This document shows, piece after piece, positions 26,487 through 35,760 of a stretch of DNA of 64,000 nt (its first letter is position 1; each line of letters opens with the position of its first letter). Source of the DNA: an uncultured Dehalococcoidia bacterium (GTDB lineage: Bacteria > Chloroflexota > Dehalococcoidia > Lucifugimonadales > UBA3495). The stretch spans positions 571,029-635,028 of the forward strand of contig OX638345.1 of NCBI GenBank assembly GCA_951813535.1, in the 5' to 3' direction. The position numbers and the translations under genes were made by a program. The notes under the pieces are model-generated. The model worked only from the letters and a program-made list of their open reading frames with translations, ran no database searches and was not told the DNA's origin.

Positions 26487-27188
26487 TCACGGTAGACTTG
26501 ATTCGTAGCAGCGGCCGCATAAAGGCTTAGCGAACGTGGTATCTCTCTGTCGGCCGCAGGCGTGGCAATATTTCTCGGAATACGTTTCATTCCTGAATTT
26601 TGCCCACTCTCCAAAGCACCGCGGGCACAAGGGTTTGGCTCGATCAAGTTTTATGGGTTCGCCGCGACGGATGCAGAAGCCAGCGAGCTCGGTACTGGGA
26701 GCCTGTTTATTTTCTGTGCCACCGGACAACTCGGTCACTGTCGCCAAGGATCGTTCGATCCATTGCACTCCCGCTTTGCGCCCCAGACGCATGGCCTCCG
26801 CATAAATGTCTTCAAATAAATCGGGATCTGCCCCAGAAGTCACGAGGATGCCCATTTCGTCGTTGTTTTGCTGCGAGAACTCGTACAGGTTCATGGATGT
26901 GACAATAGCGGTAGCGTCGTTGAGATAGCACTTGGCGTGTAGGTTTTGGACGAAGCCCGTTTCTGTGTTAGTCAGTTGGTTAATCCATTCCCGCTCCGCT
27001 GGCCTGATGTCCTGCTTGCCGTAAATTAAGGTGAAGCGTACCCGTCGCCGATTGGCATCTTCTATGAAATCCTGTAGCCGCTGATTGACTTTCAGGTAAG
27101 GACTGATGATGATTACGTCGTTTTCGGCGGACCTGATCAACGATTCCAGTTCGGCCGAAATCTGAGTGGTTGTGAGGAATTTGGCCAC
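26487..27188 (-). CDS. Phospholipase-D-like nuclease with C-terminal zinc ribbons
   Basis: The 233-residue protein has one HKD motif (HAKCYLND, then SMN; about residues 93-110), so it would act as a dimer as other single-motif PLD nucleases do. The segment VIIISPYLKVNQRLQDFI is the typical first beta-alpha unit. The C-terminal 60 residues hold two cysteine clusters (CPRC..., CHAC, CGRC), suggesting one or two zinc ribbons for nucleic-acid or protein binding. The GTG start at 27188 has GGAG 7 nt upstream; the longer in-frame extension has no coding character. It is AT-richer than its neighbours and divergent from a CoA-transferase. The role is unknown; a defence or DNA-processing nuclease is plausible. 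Confidence 0.75.
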   Translation of the reverse strand: MAKFLTTTQISAELESLIRSAENDVIIISPYLKVNQRLQDFIEDANRRRVRFTLIYGKQDIRPAEREWINQLTNTETGFVQNLHAKCYLNDATAIVTSMNLYEFSQQNNDEMGILVTSGADPDLFEDIYAEAMRLGRKAGVQWIERSLATVTELSGGTENKQAPSTELAGFCIRRGEPIKLDRAKPLCPRCFGEWAKFRNETYSEKYCHACGRQRDTTFAKPLCGRCYESSLP

Positions 27189-27255
27189 GGCGTATCTCCG
27201 ACAACAACTTTTGCCGGGATAATAGCATGGGAACCTGACCGGAAAGGAGTGTCTT

Positions 27256-28440
27256 ATGGTTTTGAACGGCTCAACGGCAGTGTTGGACGGTGTACGGATT
27301 CTGGAGCTTGCCCGCTGGCAGGCGGCGCCCCGGGGCGGGTTGATCCTGCAGGACATGGGGGCGGAGGTGCTCAAGCTGGAGTGGCGCAAGGGGGCGGACC
27401 TGCGGAACTCCGGCCCCTTCGTCGGCAGCATGAGCGTTCAGTTCGCCGCATACAACCGGGGCAAGAAGAGCGTCACCCTGAACATGCGACACGAGAAGGG
27501 CAAGGAGCTGTTCTTCCGGTTGCTGGAGGTCTCCGATGTGGTGCTGGAGAACTTCCGGCCGGGCACCATGGAACAGATGGGGTTCAGCTACGAGGAGATG
27601 TGCAAGGTGAACCCCGGCATCATTCTCGCCTCGGTTTCAGGGTTCGGCCAGTACGGCCCCTACCGCGACCGCCAGTGCTTCGACCCCATCATCCAGGCGA
27701 TGAGCGGCTTCGGGGACCAGACCGGCCGGGGCTTCGGCGAGCCCATCATGGGCAACGGGCCGGTGATGGACCGCACCGCCGCACTCCACGCGGTGATCGG
27801 CATTTTGGGCGCGCTGCGGCATCGCGACCGCACCGGCGAGGGCCAGTGGCTGGAGGTGGCCATGCTCGACGGCGGCATCACCCTTGAAGAGGTCGCCCTG
27901 GCCATGTGCTACGACACGGGCAATAACGAATTCGTGCGAGTGGGTACCTTCCTGCGCTGCAAGGACGGCTGGGTCACCACCGGCGCCGCCCGGGCCGGCA
28001 TGTGGGAGCGGATGCTCAGGGTGATGAAGTTCGACGAACTGGCCGAGGACCCCGAGTTCGCAGCGCCCATGTTCGCCACCGACATGGCCGAGATCCGCAT
28101 GGAGTTGCTGCGCGAGTGGTGCGAGGAGCGCACCGTTCAGGAGGTGGAGGACGCGTTGGTCGCCGCCGACATCCCCTTCGGCCCGGTCAAGTCGATCCCC
28201 GAGGTGCTGGCCGACGACCACATGTGGGAGCGCGAGGTGATGATGGAAGCCGACGCCCACGACCCGCCCGGCAAGAAGGTCTTGGTGCCGGGCCCCACCA
28301 TCATCAAGTTTTCGAAGACTCCCACCTCCGCCGGCCCGATACCCAAGTACGGCGAGCACAACGGCGAGATCTACGGCGACCTGCTGGGCATGTCCGAGAA
28401 GCAGATGGAGTCGCTGGTCGAGGAAGGGGTGATCACCTAG
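27256..28440 (+). CDS. Type III CoA-transferase
   Basis: The 394-residue protein is preceded by AAAGGAG. It has ILELARWQAAPRGGLILQDM, GAEVLKLE, NRGKKSVTLNM, VVLENFRPGTMEQMGFSY and the catalytic-Asp segment NGPVMDRTAALHAVIG. The fold and length are standard for the family. The substrate is unknown. It is a single gene, divergent from the PLD-nuclease gene. Confidence 0.93.
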   Translation: MVLNGSTAVLDGVRILELARWQAAPRGGLILQDMGAEVLKLEWRKGADLRNSGPFVGSMSVQFAAYNRGKKSVTLNMRHEKGKELFFRLLEVSDVVLENFRPGTMEQMGFSYEEMCKVNPGIILASVSGFGQYGPYRDRQCFDPIIQAMSGFGDQTGRGFGEPIMGNGPVMDRTAALHAVIGILGALRHRDRTGEGQWLEVAMLDGGITLEEVALAMCYDTGNNEFVRVGTFLRCKDGWVTTGAARAGMWERMLRVMKFDELAEDPEFAAPMFATDMAEIRMELLREWCEERTVQEVEDALVAADIPFGPVKSIPEVLADDHMWEREVMMEADAHDPPGKKVLVPGPTIIKFSKTPTSAGPIPKYGEHNGEIYGDLLGMSEKQMESLVEEGVIT

Positions 28441-28455
28441 CGGCGTGGGGAAAAC

Positions 28456-28547
28456 GGTCATTGCGAGCTCAGCGCAGCAATCTCGTTCTCCGACGGACAT
28501 CCTCAGCCGGAGGAATAGCCATGTCGTTAGGGCTCCTCACGATGGCC
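28456..28547. repeat. Degenerate REP-like imperfect inverted repeat
   Basis: GGTCATTGCGAG at 28456-28467 is matched by an imperfect inverted arm ending at 28547 (9 of 12 positions), with a purine/pyrimidine-rich centre. The left arm resembles the dispersed TCATTGCGAG-type repeats found in several environmental bacterial genomes. Only one copy was noticed in this window. The rest of the 180-bp gap after the CoA-transferase holds no gene that I can support. Confidence 0.35.
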
Positions 28548-28620
28548 AACTCTGCCGCGCAGGGATTACCGGGCACTCGACGCACATCGCGTCTCGGCAA
28601 GCGGAGAACTGCGGCTATCG

Positions 28621-28953
28621 TCAGCGCAATTCGATGAATGCCCCGTGCTCGTCCTCGTAGAAGCGCAGCAACTCGTCGCGCTGGACGCGTAGCAGATCAG
28701 CGACAATCGAAGTTGGGCAGTTGCCCAACCCGATGCGAACTACTTTGGGCGGGTGACCAAGCCGGGCCCCGATGGTCAGGTAATCGGCATCTTTGGTAAC
28801 GATCACAAAACCGTTGGTGCGAGCGTATTCCCACACCACAAGATCATCGGATTCCTCAAGCCCGATTGCGTAGACGTGTATGGAATCTGGATAGATGTCT
28901 TGCAGTATCGACGCCAGACTTGGCGAAAGATTGTGATCGATGAGCAGCCGCAC
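28621..28953 (-). CDS. DUF5615 PIN-like toxin
   Basis: The 110-residue protein begins MRLLIDHNLSPSLA and contains VYAIGLEESDDLVVWEYA and VIVTKDADY. These are the acidic residues and Mut7-C/PIN-like core typical of DUF5615 proteins, which are predicted RNases. It starts 10 nt after the stop of a DUF433 gene on the same strand, the standard order of this predicted type II toxin-antitoxin pair. Activity and target are unproven for the family. Confidence 0.88.
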   Translation of the reverse strand: MRLLIDHNLSPSLASILQDIYPDSIHVYAIGLEESDDLVVWEYARTNGFVIVTKDADYLTIGARLGHPPKVVRIGLGNCPTSIVADLLRVQRDELLRFYEDEHGAFIELR

Positions 28954-28963
28954 TGCGGTACCT

Positions 28964-29200
28964 TTACTGGTAGTCCGACAGGGAAACGATGCGTTTTTTG
29001 CGGAGGGCGGCGAATTCGTGGCAGGCCAGAATATCTTCGGGCGTCAGGTAGGGGAAATCGGCGAGAACCTCTTCTTCCGGCATTCCGCCGGCCAGGTAAC
29101 CCAATACATCATCAACGGTTATGCGCATGTTGCGGATGCAGGCTTGCCCGCTGCGCTTGCCCGGTTCGATAGTGATCCTGTCAATGTAAGACGGTGGCAT
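28964..29200 (-). CDS. DUF433 antitoxin-like protein
   Basis: The 78-residue protein has the DUF433 pattern: DRITIEPGKRSGQACIRNMR, ITVDDVLGYLAGG, then PEEEVLADFPYLTPEDILACH. The fold is a winged or short helix-turn-helix DNA-binding type. It is encoded just upstream of the DUF5615 PIN-like gene with a 10-nt gap. It probably neutralises that partner and represses the pair. Confidence 0.88.
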   Translation of the reverse strand: MPPSYIDRITIEPGKRSGQACIRNMRITVDDVLGYLAGGMPEEEVLADFPYLTPEDILACHEFAALRKKRIVSLSDYQ

Positions 29201-29247
29201 GATGTCAACCTTTTCCAGCCCGCTTGTCTCAGTTGCATTTCAGTTTA

Positions 29248-30666
29248 TCATGCGGTGGTGTCCGGTTCTGGACGCATGACCGGGCAGCCGGCGCACATCG
29301 CACCCCGGCTACCGGGGACGCAGGCGTGGTCGGGAGTGTAGGACGCCGGCGTTTCCATGACGGCGGACAAGGTGGTTGATTTGGGGGGCGGCAGGCTGAC
29401 GCCGTCGGCCTCGGCAGCGCGGCGGTCCTGGGCCTCGCCGAACAGGTCCATGCGCAACTGGCGACCGGATGGTGGCCGCTGCCCCGGGAACACGACATAG
29501 GGCCAGGCCCGTTTGCGGACCACGCCCATGGCCTGCAGGTCGCGCCAGGTGTCGATGCTGTGCTGCCGTCGGTTCTGCAAGATGCGGTCGGCGGACACTG
29601 GCCCGATGCCAGGGATGCGCAGCAACTGATCGCGCGATGCGGCATTGAGGTCGATGGGAAAGGCGTCCGGGTTCTCCATGGCGATCACAGTCTTGGGGTC
29701 CTGCTCCAGCGAAAGGAACCCGGAGTGGTCGAAGGCAAGGCCGATCTCGTCGCTGGAGAACCGGTAGACCCGCCGCAGCCAGTCCATCTGGTAGAGGCGG
29801 TGCTCCCGGCCGGCGTGGACGGGCGGTTTCTCTTCCATGGGAGTGTGCGTCGCCGGACGGAAGGGCGGGTAGTACACCCGCTTCAGGTTCCAGTCGGTGT
29901 ACATCTGGTCGACGCGACGGTAGATCTGCCGGTCAGACTCGTCGGCCGCTCCGACGACGAATTGGGTGGCCTGGCCGACGGCGCCGCCGCTGGTGGACGC
30001 AGTGAGCTCGTTGATCCAGGCCATGGGGTCGAGGATGTCGCGTTGCAGGTCCTTGTGCGGGCTGATGCGGCGCATCATGTCGGGTTCGGGAGTCTCGATG
30101 TTCACCGACAGCCGGCTGCCCAGCCGGTGGGCGCGTTCCACCAGTTCGCGGCTGGCTCCCGGCATGACTTTCAGGTGGATGTAGCCCTGGAAGCCGTGTT
30201 TCTTGCGGATGATCTCGACCGTCTCCACCATGCGCTGGGTGGTTTTGGTGCCGTCGCCGGCGATGCCGGAACTGAGGAACAGCCCGTCCACCGACAAACG
30301 GTTGTGCAGCTCCATGAAGGTGTCCGCCAGTTCCTCGCGCTTGAAGGCGTACCGCTTGCGGGGCACGTAGATGCTGTTGGGGCAGTAGGCGCAGTCCATC
30401 TTGCAGAAGTCGGTGAACATGACCCGCAGCAGGCTGATCTTCTTGCCGTTGGGCAGGCTGGACTTGTAGATGCCCGGCGTGGGGTTCTTGCGCGGGTCGG
30501 AGTAGGCGATGCGGTCCGGGCCGCTGGTGGCGTAGCCGCTGGCGAACTTGCCCGAGCCGGCGCTGTCGGATCGGGCCGTGCCGCCGGTGAGGATGTCGTC
30601 GGCGGCCACCATGCCGCCCAGCGTGCGGAGCTTGTCGTATCGGTCGGGCGTGGACTTGATGAGCAT
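29248..30666 (-). CDS. Putative DNA modification/repair radical SAM protein
   Basis: The 472-residue protein has the radical SAM motif CKMDCAYC (about residues 80-87) in the context LLRVMFTDF. The remainder follows the TIGR03916-type family: GLFLSSGIAGDGTKTTQRM, IHLKVMPGASRELVERA, and NIETPEPDM. A helix-hairpin-helix DNA-binding motif near residue 365 (RDQLLRIPGIGPVSADRIL) supports action on DNA. The C-terminal tail has Cys residues (CVPGSRGAMCAGC) that may hold another cluster. The start at 30666 has AGGAG upstream; a longer frame to 30732 is less likely. In other genomes the gene is usually paired with a uracil-DNA-glycosylase-like partner (TIGR03915 type), which is absent here. Confidence 0.85.
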   Translation of the reverse strand: MLIKSTPDRYDKLRTLGGMVAADDILTGGTARSDSAGSGKFASGYATSGPDRIAYSDPRKNPTPGIYKSSLPNGKKISLLRVMFTDFCKMDCAYCPNSIYVPRKRYAFKREELADTFMELHNRLSVDGLFLSSGIAGDGTKTTQRMVETVEIIRKKHGFQGYIHLKVMPGASRELVERAHRLGSRLSVNIETPEPDMMRRISPHKDLQRDILDPMAWINELTASTSGGAVGQATQFVVGAADESDRQIYRRVDQMYTDWNLKRVYYPPFRPATHTPMEEKPPVHAGREHRLYQMDWLRRVYRFSSDEIGLAFDHSGFLSLEQDPKTVIAMENPDAFPIDLNAASRDQLLRIPGIGPVSADRILQNRRQHSIDTWRDLQAMGVVRKRAWPYVVFPGQRPPSGRQLRMDLFGEAQDRRAAEADGVSLPPPKSTTLSAVMETPASYTPDHACVPGSRGAMCAGCPVMRPEPDTTA

Positions 30667-30767
30667 GGTCAGGCAACTCCTGTGAGGCCATGGCATCAGT
30701 TGCCCGGCGATGTGGCGAACCGATGTTCTCACATGAGTCTTAGGTGGGTCAACACGTGGGTGTCATT

Positions 30768-31718
<951 letters not shown>

Positions 31719-31719
<1 letters not shown>

Positions 31720-32750
31720 TGACGACCAGGCAGGCTATCGAGACCGCCACCGCGTCGGGGCACGTGCCCGGCGTGGTCAGCCAGCGTCGCCACGTGCTGG
31801 ACCTGGACGATTTCACAGCGGAGGAAATCACGGCCGTGCTGGACGATGCGGCCGCCATGCGTGAAGTGCTGTCCCGCGACGTCAAGAAGGTGCCCACGCT
31901 GCGCGGCAAGGTCGTGGTCACCCTGTTCTACGAGGCGAGCACGCGCACGCGCATCTCCTTCGAGGAAGCCGGCAAGATCCTCAGCGCCGACGTGATCAAC
32001 ATGACCGCCACCGCCAGCAGCGTCGAGAAGGGCGAGTCCCTGCTGAACACCGGCCTCACGCTGCAGGCCATGGGCGTGGACGCCATAGTGGTCCGGCACC
32101 CCCACTCCGGCGCGCCGCACTTCCTGGCCCGCACCCTGGACAGCGTGTCCGTCATCAACGCCGGCGACGGCGCGCACGCCCACCCCACGCAGGGTCTCCT
32201 GGACCTGTACACCGCGCGGGAGCACCTGGGCGACCTGGCCGGCCGCAAGGTTGTCATCGTCGGCGACGTGCTGCACAGCCGGGTGGCCCGCTCGGCCGTC
32301 TGGGGTTTCGCAAAGCTGGGAGCCAACGTGGTGCTCTGCGGTCCGCCCACCCTGCTGCCCGATCCCTTCACGTCGGCGGGATGGGGACCCGGCGACAACG
32401 GTGTCCATAATCCGTTGGCCAACGTGCGGATACAGCCGGACCTCGATGCCGCCATCGAGGGGGCGGACCTGGTGATGGCGCTGCGGCTGCAGCTGGAACG
32501 GCAGAAGGTCGGGTTCTTCCCCAGCATGCGGGAGTACATCCGCCGCTGGCAGGTCAACGACGCGCGCATGGCCCGGGCCAACCCCGACGCCCTGCTGATG
32601 CACCCCGGCCCGATGAACGAGGGCATCGAGGTGAGCACCGCGCTGGCCCACGGTGAGCGTTCGCTGATCGAAGAACAGGTGACCAACGGCGTGGCCATCC
32701 GCATGGCGCTGCTGTACCAGCTGGTGGGCTCCGGAGCGGGCGGCGACTGA
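31719..32750 (+). CDS. pyrB: Aspartate carbamoyltransferase catalytic subunit
   Basis: The 343-residue enzyme condenses carbamoyl phosphate and aspartate to carbamoyl aspartate. The carbamoyl-phosphate motif STRTRISFEEA, the HPTQGLLDLY motif and the aspartate-binding MHPGPMNEGIE motif are all present. It is longer than typical (about 310) because of an N-terminal extension and an insertion around residues 230-245 (LPDPFTSAGWGPGDNG). The start at 31719 overlaps the pyrR stop by one base. No pyrI regulatory subunit is seen; pyrC follows after 2 nt. Confidence 0.97.
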
Positions 32751-32752
32751 CC

Positions 32753-34129
32753 ATGGCAACAACCAACCACATCGCACCGACCCTGATCGCCGGCGGGCGC
32801 GTGATTGATCCCGCCAACGGCAGGGACGCGGTGAGCGACGTGCTGGTCAGCGATGGCATGGTGCGCGAGGTTGCCGACCGCATCCCGGCCGAATCGATCG
32901 GCGAACACGGGCAGGTGATCAACGCCACGGGTCTGGTGGTCGCCCCCGGGTTCATCGACATCCACGCGCACCTGCGGGAGCCGGGGTACGAGTACAAGGA
33001 GACCATCGCGTCCGGCGCGGCGGCGGCGGCCCGCGGCGGGTTCACCACCATCTGCGCCATGCCCAACACCGACCCGGCCGTCGACAATGAGGCGGTGGTG
33101 GAACTGGTCAATCGCCGCGCTGCCGATGCTGCGGTACGGGTGCGCGTCATCGGATGCGTGAGCCGCAACCGCGCCGGGCATGAGCTGGCCGACATGGAAG
33201 AACTGGCCTCGGCCGGCGTGGTCGCCTTCAGCGACGATGGCGACCCGGTGCACGACGCGGCCCTGATGCGCCTGGCACTGACCTACAGTCGGGACCTCGG
33301 CGCGCCCATCAGCAACCACTGCCAGGACCACCAACTATGTCCCTCCGGCGTCATGGCTGAGGGCTGGGTCAGCAGCCGGCTCGGACTTCCCGGCATACCG
33401 GCGGTGGCGGAGGAGGCCATGGTGGCCCGAGACATCGCGCTGGCCGGGCTCACCGGCGGACGCCTACATGTGGCGCACCTGAGCACGGCCGGCAGCGTGT
33501 CCATGGTTCGTGAAGCCAAGGAGCGCGGCATCGCGGTGACCGCCGAGGTTTGCCCCCATCACCTGTGGCTGACCGACGAGTGGGCCCTGGGCGGCAAGGG
33601 CGATGCCTACGCGACGGGCGCGATGGCCTACGACACCGCGACCAAGGTCTATCCACCCTTGCGAAGTCATGCGGACGTGGCGGCCTGTCTCGCCGGCCTG
33701 GCCGACGGCACCATCGATTGCGTCGCCACCGACCACGCGCCCCACGAGCGGGCCAGCAAGGAATGCACCTACAACGACGCGGCCTTTGGCATCAGCGTGC
33801 TGGAAACGGCGCTGGGGACCCTGATGGCGCCGGTGCACCGGGGTTCGATCGATCTGACGACCATGATCGAGCGGCTCACCGCGGGGCCGGCCCGGGTGCT
33901 GGGCGATGCCTTCGCCCCGTACGCATCCCTGGCGCCGGGAACGCCCGCCGACCTGGTGATTTTCGATCCCAACGCGCGGTGGACGGTGGACGTGAACCGG
34001 TTCGCATCCCTGGGCCGCAACACCCCGCTGGACGGCGTGGAGCTGCAGGGGCAGGTCGCGGCGACAATGGTCGGCGGCCGGATCGTATTCGAGGAGGAAA
34101 CCCTGTTGAAGCAAGGAGCACACGCATGA
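32753..34129 (+). CDS. pyrC: Dihydroorotase
   Basis: The 458-residue enzyme closes carbamoyl aspartate to dihydroorotate. Metal-binding residues are in DIHAHLREPG (about residue 68), NHCQDH (about 188), HVAHLST (about 240) and TDHAPH (about 328), and the structural motif CAMPNTDP is present. It is a class I-type amidohydrolase of the size found fused or complexed with PyrB in many bacteria. It starts 2 nt after pyrB and overlaps carA by four bases (ATGA). Confidence 0.96.
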   Translation: MATTNHIAPTLIAGGRVIDPANGRDAVSDVLVSDGMVREVADRIPAESIGEHGQVINATGLVVAPGFIDIHAHLREPGYEYKETIASGAAAAARGGFTTICAMPNTDPAVDNEAVVELVNRRAADAAVRVRVIGCVSRNRAGHELADMEELASAGVVAFSDDGDPVHDAALMRLALTYSRDLGAPISNHCQDHQLCPSGVMAEGWVSSRLGLPGIPAVAEEAMVARDIALAGLTGGRLHVAHLSTAGSVSMVREAKERGIAVTAEVCPHHLWLTDEWALGGKGDAYATGAMAYDTATKVYPPLRSHADVAACLAGLADGTIDCVATDHAPHERASKECTYNDAAFGISVLETALGTLMAPVHRGSIDLTTMIERLTAGPARVLGDAFAPYASLAPGTPADLVIFDPNARWTVDVNRFASLGRNTPLDGVELQGQVAATMVGGRIVFEEETLLKQGAHA

Positions 34130-35256
34130 CCCGTCCGGTACACCTGGCGTTGGAGGATGGCTCCGTATTCAGCGGCGAGTCATTCGGCGCGGAACGGGAT
34201 GGCTGGGGTGAGGTGGTCTTCAACACCACCATGACCGGTTATCAGGAGGTGCTGACCGACCCCTCATACGCGGGCCAAATGGTCGCGCTCACCTATCCGT
34301 TGGTGGGCAACTACGGCATCAATCGCCGGGACTTCGAATCCCGGCGAATTCAGGTTTCGGCCCTGATCGTGCGCCAGCACTGCGACCTGCCCAGTCACGC
34401 CTCCAGCGAAATGACCCTGGACGCCTTCCTGTGGGAGTACAACATCCCCGGCATCAGCGGCGTGGACACCCGCGCCCTCACCCGCCGGCTGCGCACCCGG
34501 GGTGTCATGACCGGCCTGATCACCGCCGACGATCCAGACCGCGCGCTGCAACGGCTGGCCGAGATACCGCGCTACGACGACCTGGACCTGGTGAGCACCG
34601 TAACCACGCCTAGCGCTTATGCCTGGGACCATGGCGAGCAGGAAGGATACCCGACGGCCCCGCCGCCGGCCGGAGTGCGGCGCATCCTGGTCACCGATGC
34701 CGGCGTCAAGTACAACATCCTCCGCCTGCTGCAAAGCCGGGGCTGCGAGGTGATCACGGTGCCGGCCTACACGCCGGCCGAGGATATGCTGGCAATGCAG
34801 CCCAATGGCGTGCTGCTGTCGCCGGGGCCGGGTGATCCCGTGCTGCTGGGCAACATTGTGGAAAACCTGGGCCGGCTTATAGGCCGGGTTCCCATCATGG
34901 GCATCTGCCTCGGCCACCAGTTGGCGGCTAGGGCGCTGGGCGCCGGCACCTACAAGCTCAAGTTCGGACACCGGGGCGGCAATCATCCGGTGAAGGACCT
35001 GCTCACCGAGCAGGTGCACATCACTGCCCAGAACCACGGCTACGCCGTCTCCGCCGACAACCTTCCGCCTGGCCTCGAGGTGTCCCACATCAACCTGAAC
35101 GATTACACCGTGGAGGGCCTGCGCCATCGGGAACTGCCCCTGTTCACCATCCAGTACCACTCCGAAGCCTCGCCCGGCCCCCAGGACAACGAGTACCTGT
35201 TCGACCGCTTCCTGGCCATGGTGGACGACGCCAAGCCGGTGGGCCGGGTGGTGTAA
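34126..35256 (+). CDS. carA: Carbamoyl-phosphate synthase small subunit
   Basis: The 376-residue protein supplies ammonia from glutamine. The N-terminal CPSase small-chain domain is followed by a class I glutaminase with catalytic Cys in GICLGHQLAA (about residue 262) and His/Glu in QYHSEASPGP (about 345). The start ATG overlaps the pyrC stop and has AAGGAG upstream. An unknown 141-residue gene separates it from carB. Confidence 0.96.
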   Translation: MTRPVHLALEDGSVFSGESFGAERDGWGEVVFNTTMTGYQEVLTDPSYAGQMVALTYPLVGNYGINRRDFESRRIQVSALIVRQHCDLPSHASSEMTLDAFLWEYNIPGISGVDTRALTRRLRTRGVMTGLITADDPDRALQRLAEIPRYDDLDLVSTVTTPSAYAWDHGEQEGYPTAPPPAGVRRILVTDAGVKYNILRLLQSRGCEVITVPAYTPAEDMLAMQPNGVLLSPGPGDPVLLGNIVENLGRLIGRVPIMGICLGHQLAARALGAGTYKLKFGHRGGNHPVKDLLTEQVHITAQNHGYAVSADNLPPGLEVSHINLNDYTVEGLRHRELPLFTIQYHSEASPGPQDNEYLFDRFLAMVDDAKPVGRVV

Positions 35257-35304
35257 CGTCCGTCTTCGATTGCACCCAACGAAACCGACTGGAGCATCCA
35301 TCAC

Positions 35305-35730
35305 ATGACCGGATTTACCGCCTTCCTCCTCGAACAGGGCATCGAGACCCAGCTTCCCATCAGCCTGAACGAAACGCTGGGCCTGCTGGAAGAGACGGTG
35401 CCCACCTTCGCCCACGACGGGCACGGCTACCTGCTGGCGGCGGTGAGCCGCGGGCAACTGGGCGCCCGCTGGGAACTGGCCGTCAAGGTGACCGATGAGG
35501 GAACCGGTCAGCCGATCAGCGACGAGCCGGTGGGTTTCGTCCACGCCATCAACGCCGGACCCGACGCCACCGACTTCGTCATACCGCCGCGCACGCCCGA
35601 TGGCGGCATCGACCTCACCCACTTCGACGCCGAGGGGGCCTTCTTTGGCGCGTTCATCTTCCAGATGATCAACGCGCTCACCGAGCGCAACCTCATGGAG
35701 CTGCCCGGCTCCATGCCCCGTTTTTCCTGA
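35305..35730 (+). CDS. Unknown conserved-looking protein between carA and carB
   Basis: The 141-residue acidic protein begins MTGFTAFLLEQGIETQLPIS. It contains PTFAHDGHGYLLAAVSRG and ends in an amphipathic helix (FIFQMINALTERNLMELPG). No signal peptide, membrane span or recognisable motif is visible, and I do not recognise a family. It sits 48 nt after carA and 30 nt before carB on the same strand with host-like codon use, so it is very likely part of the pyrimidine operon. An accessory role in carbamoyl phosphate synthesis or its regulation is only positional inference. Confidence 0.75.
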   Translation: MTGFTAFLLEQGIETQLPISLNETLGLLEETVPTFAHDGHGYLLAAVSRGQLGARWELAVKVTDEGTGQPISDEPVGFVHAINAGPDATDFVIPPRTPDGGIDLTHFDAEGAFFGAFIFQMINALTERNLMELPGSMPRFS

Positions 35731-35760
35731 CCACTGGTCAAGCCCACAGAGGACACTGCA

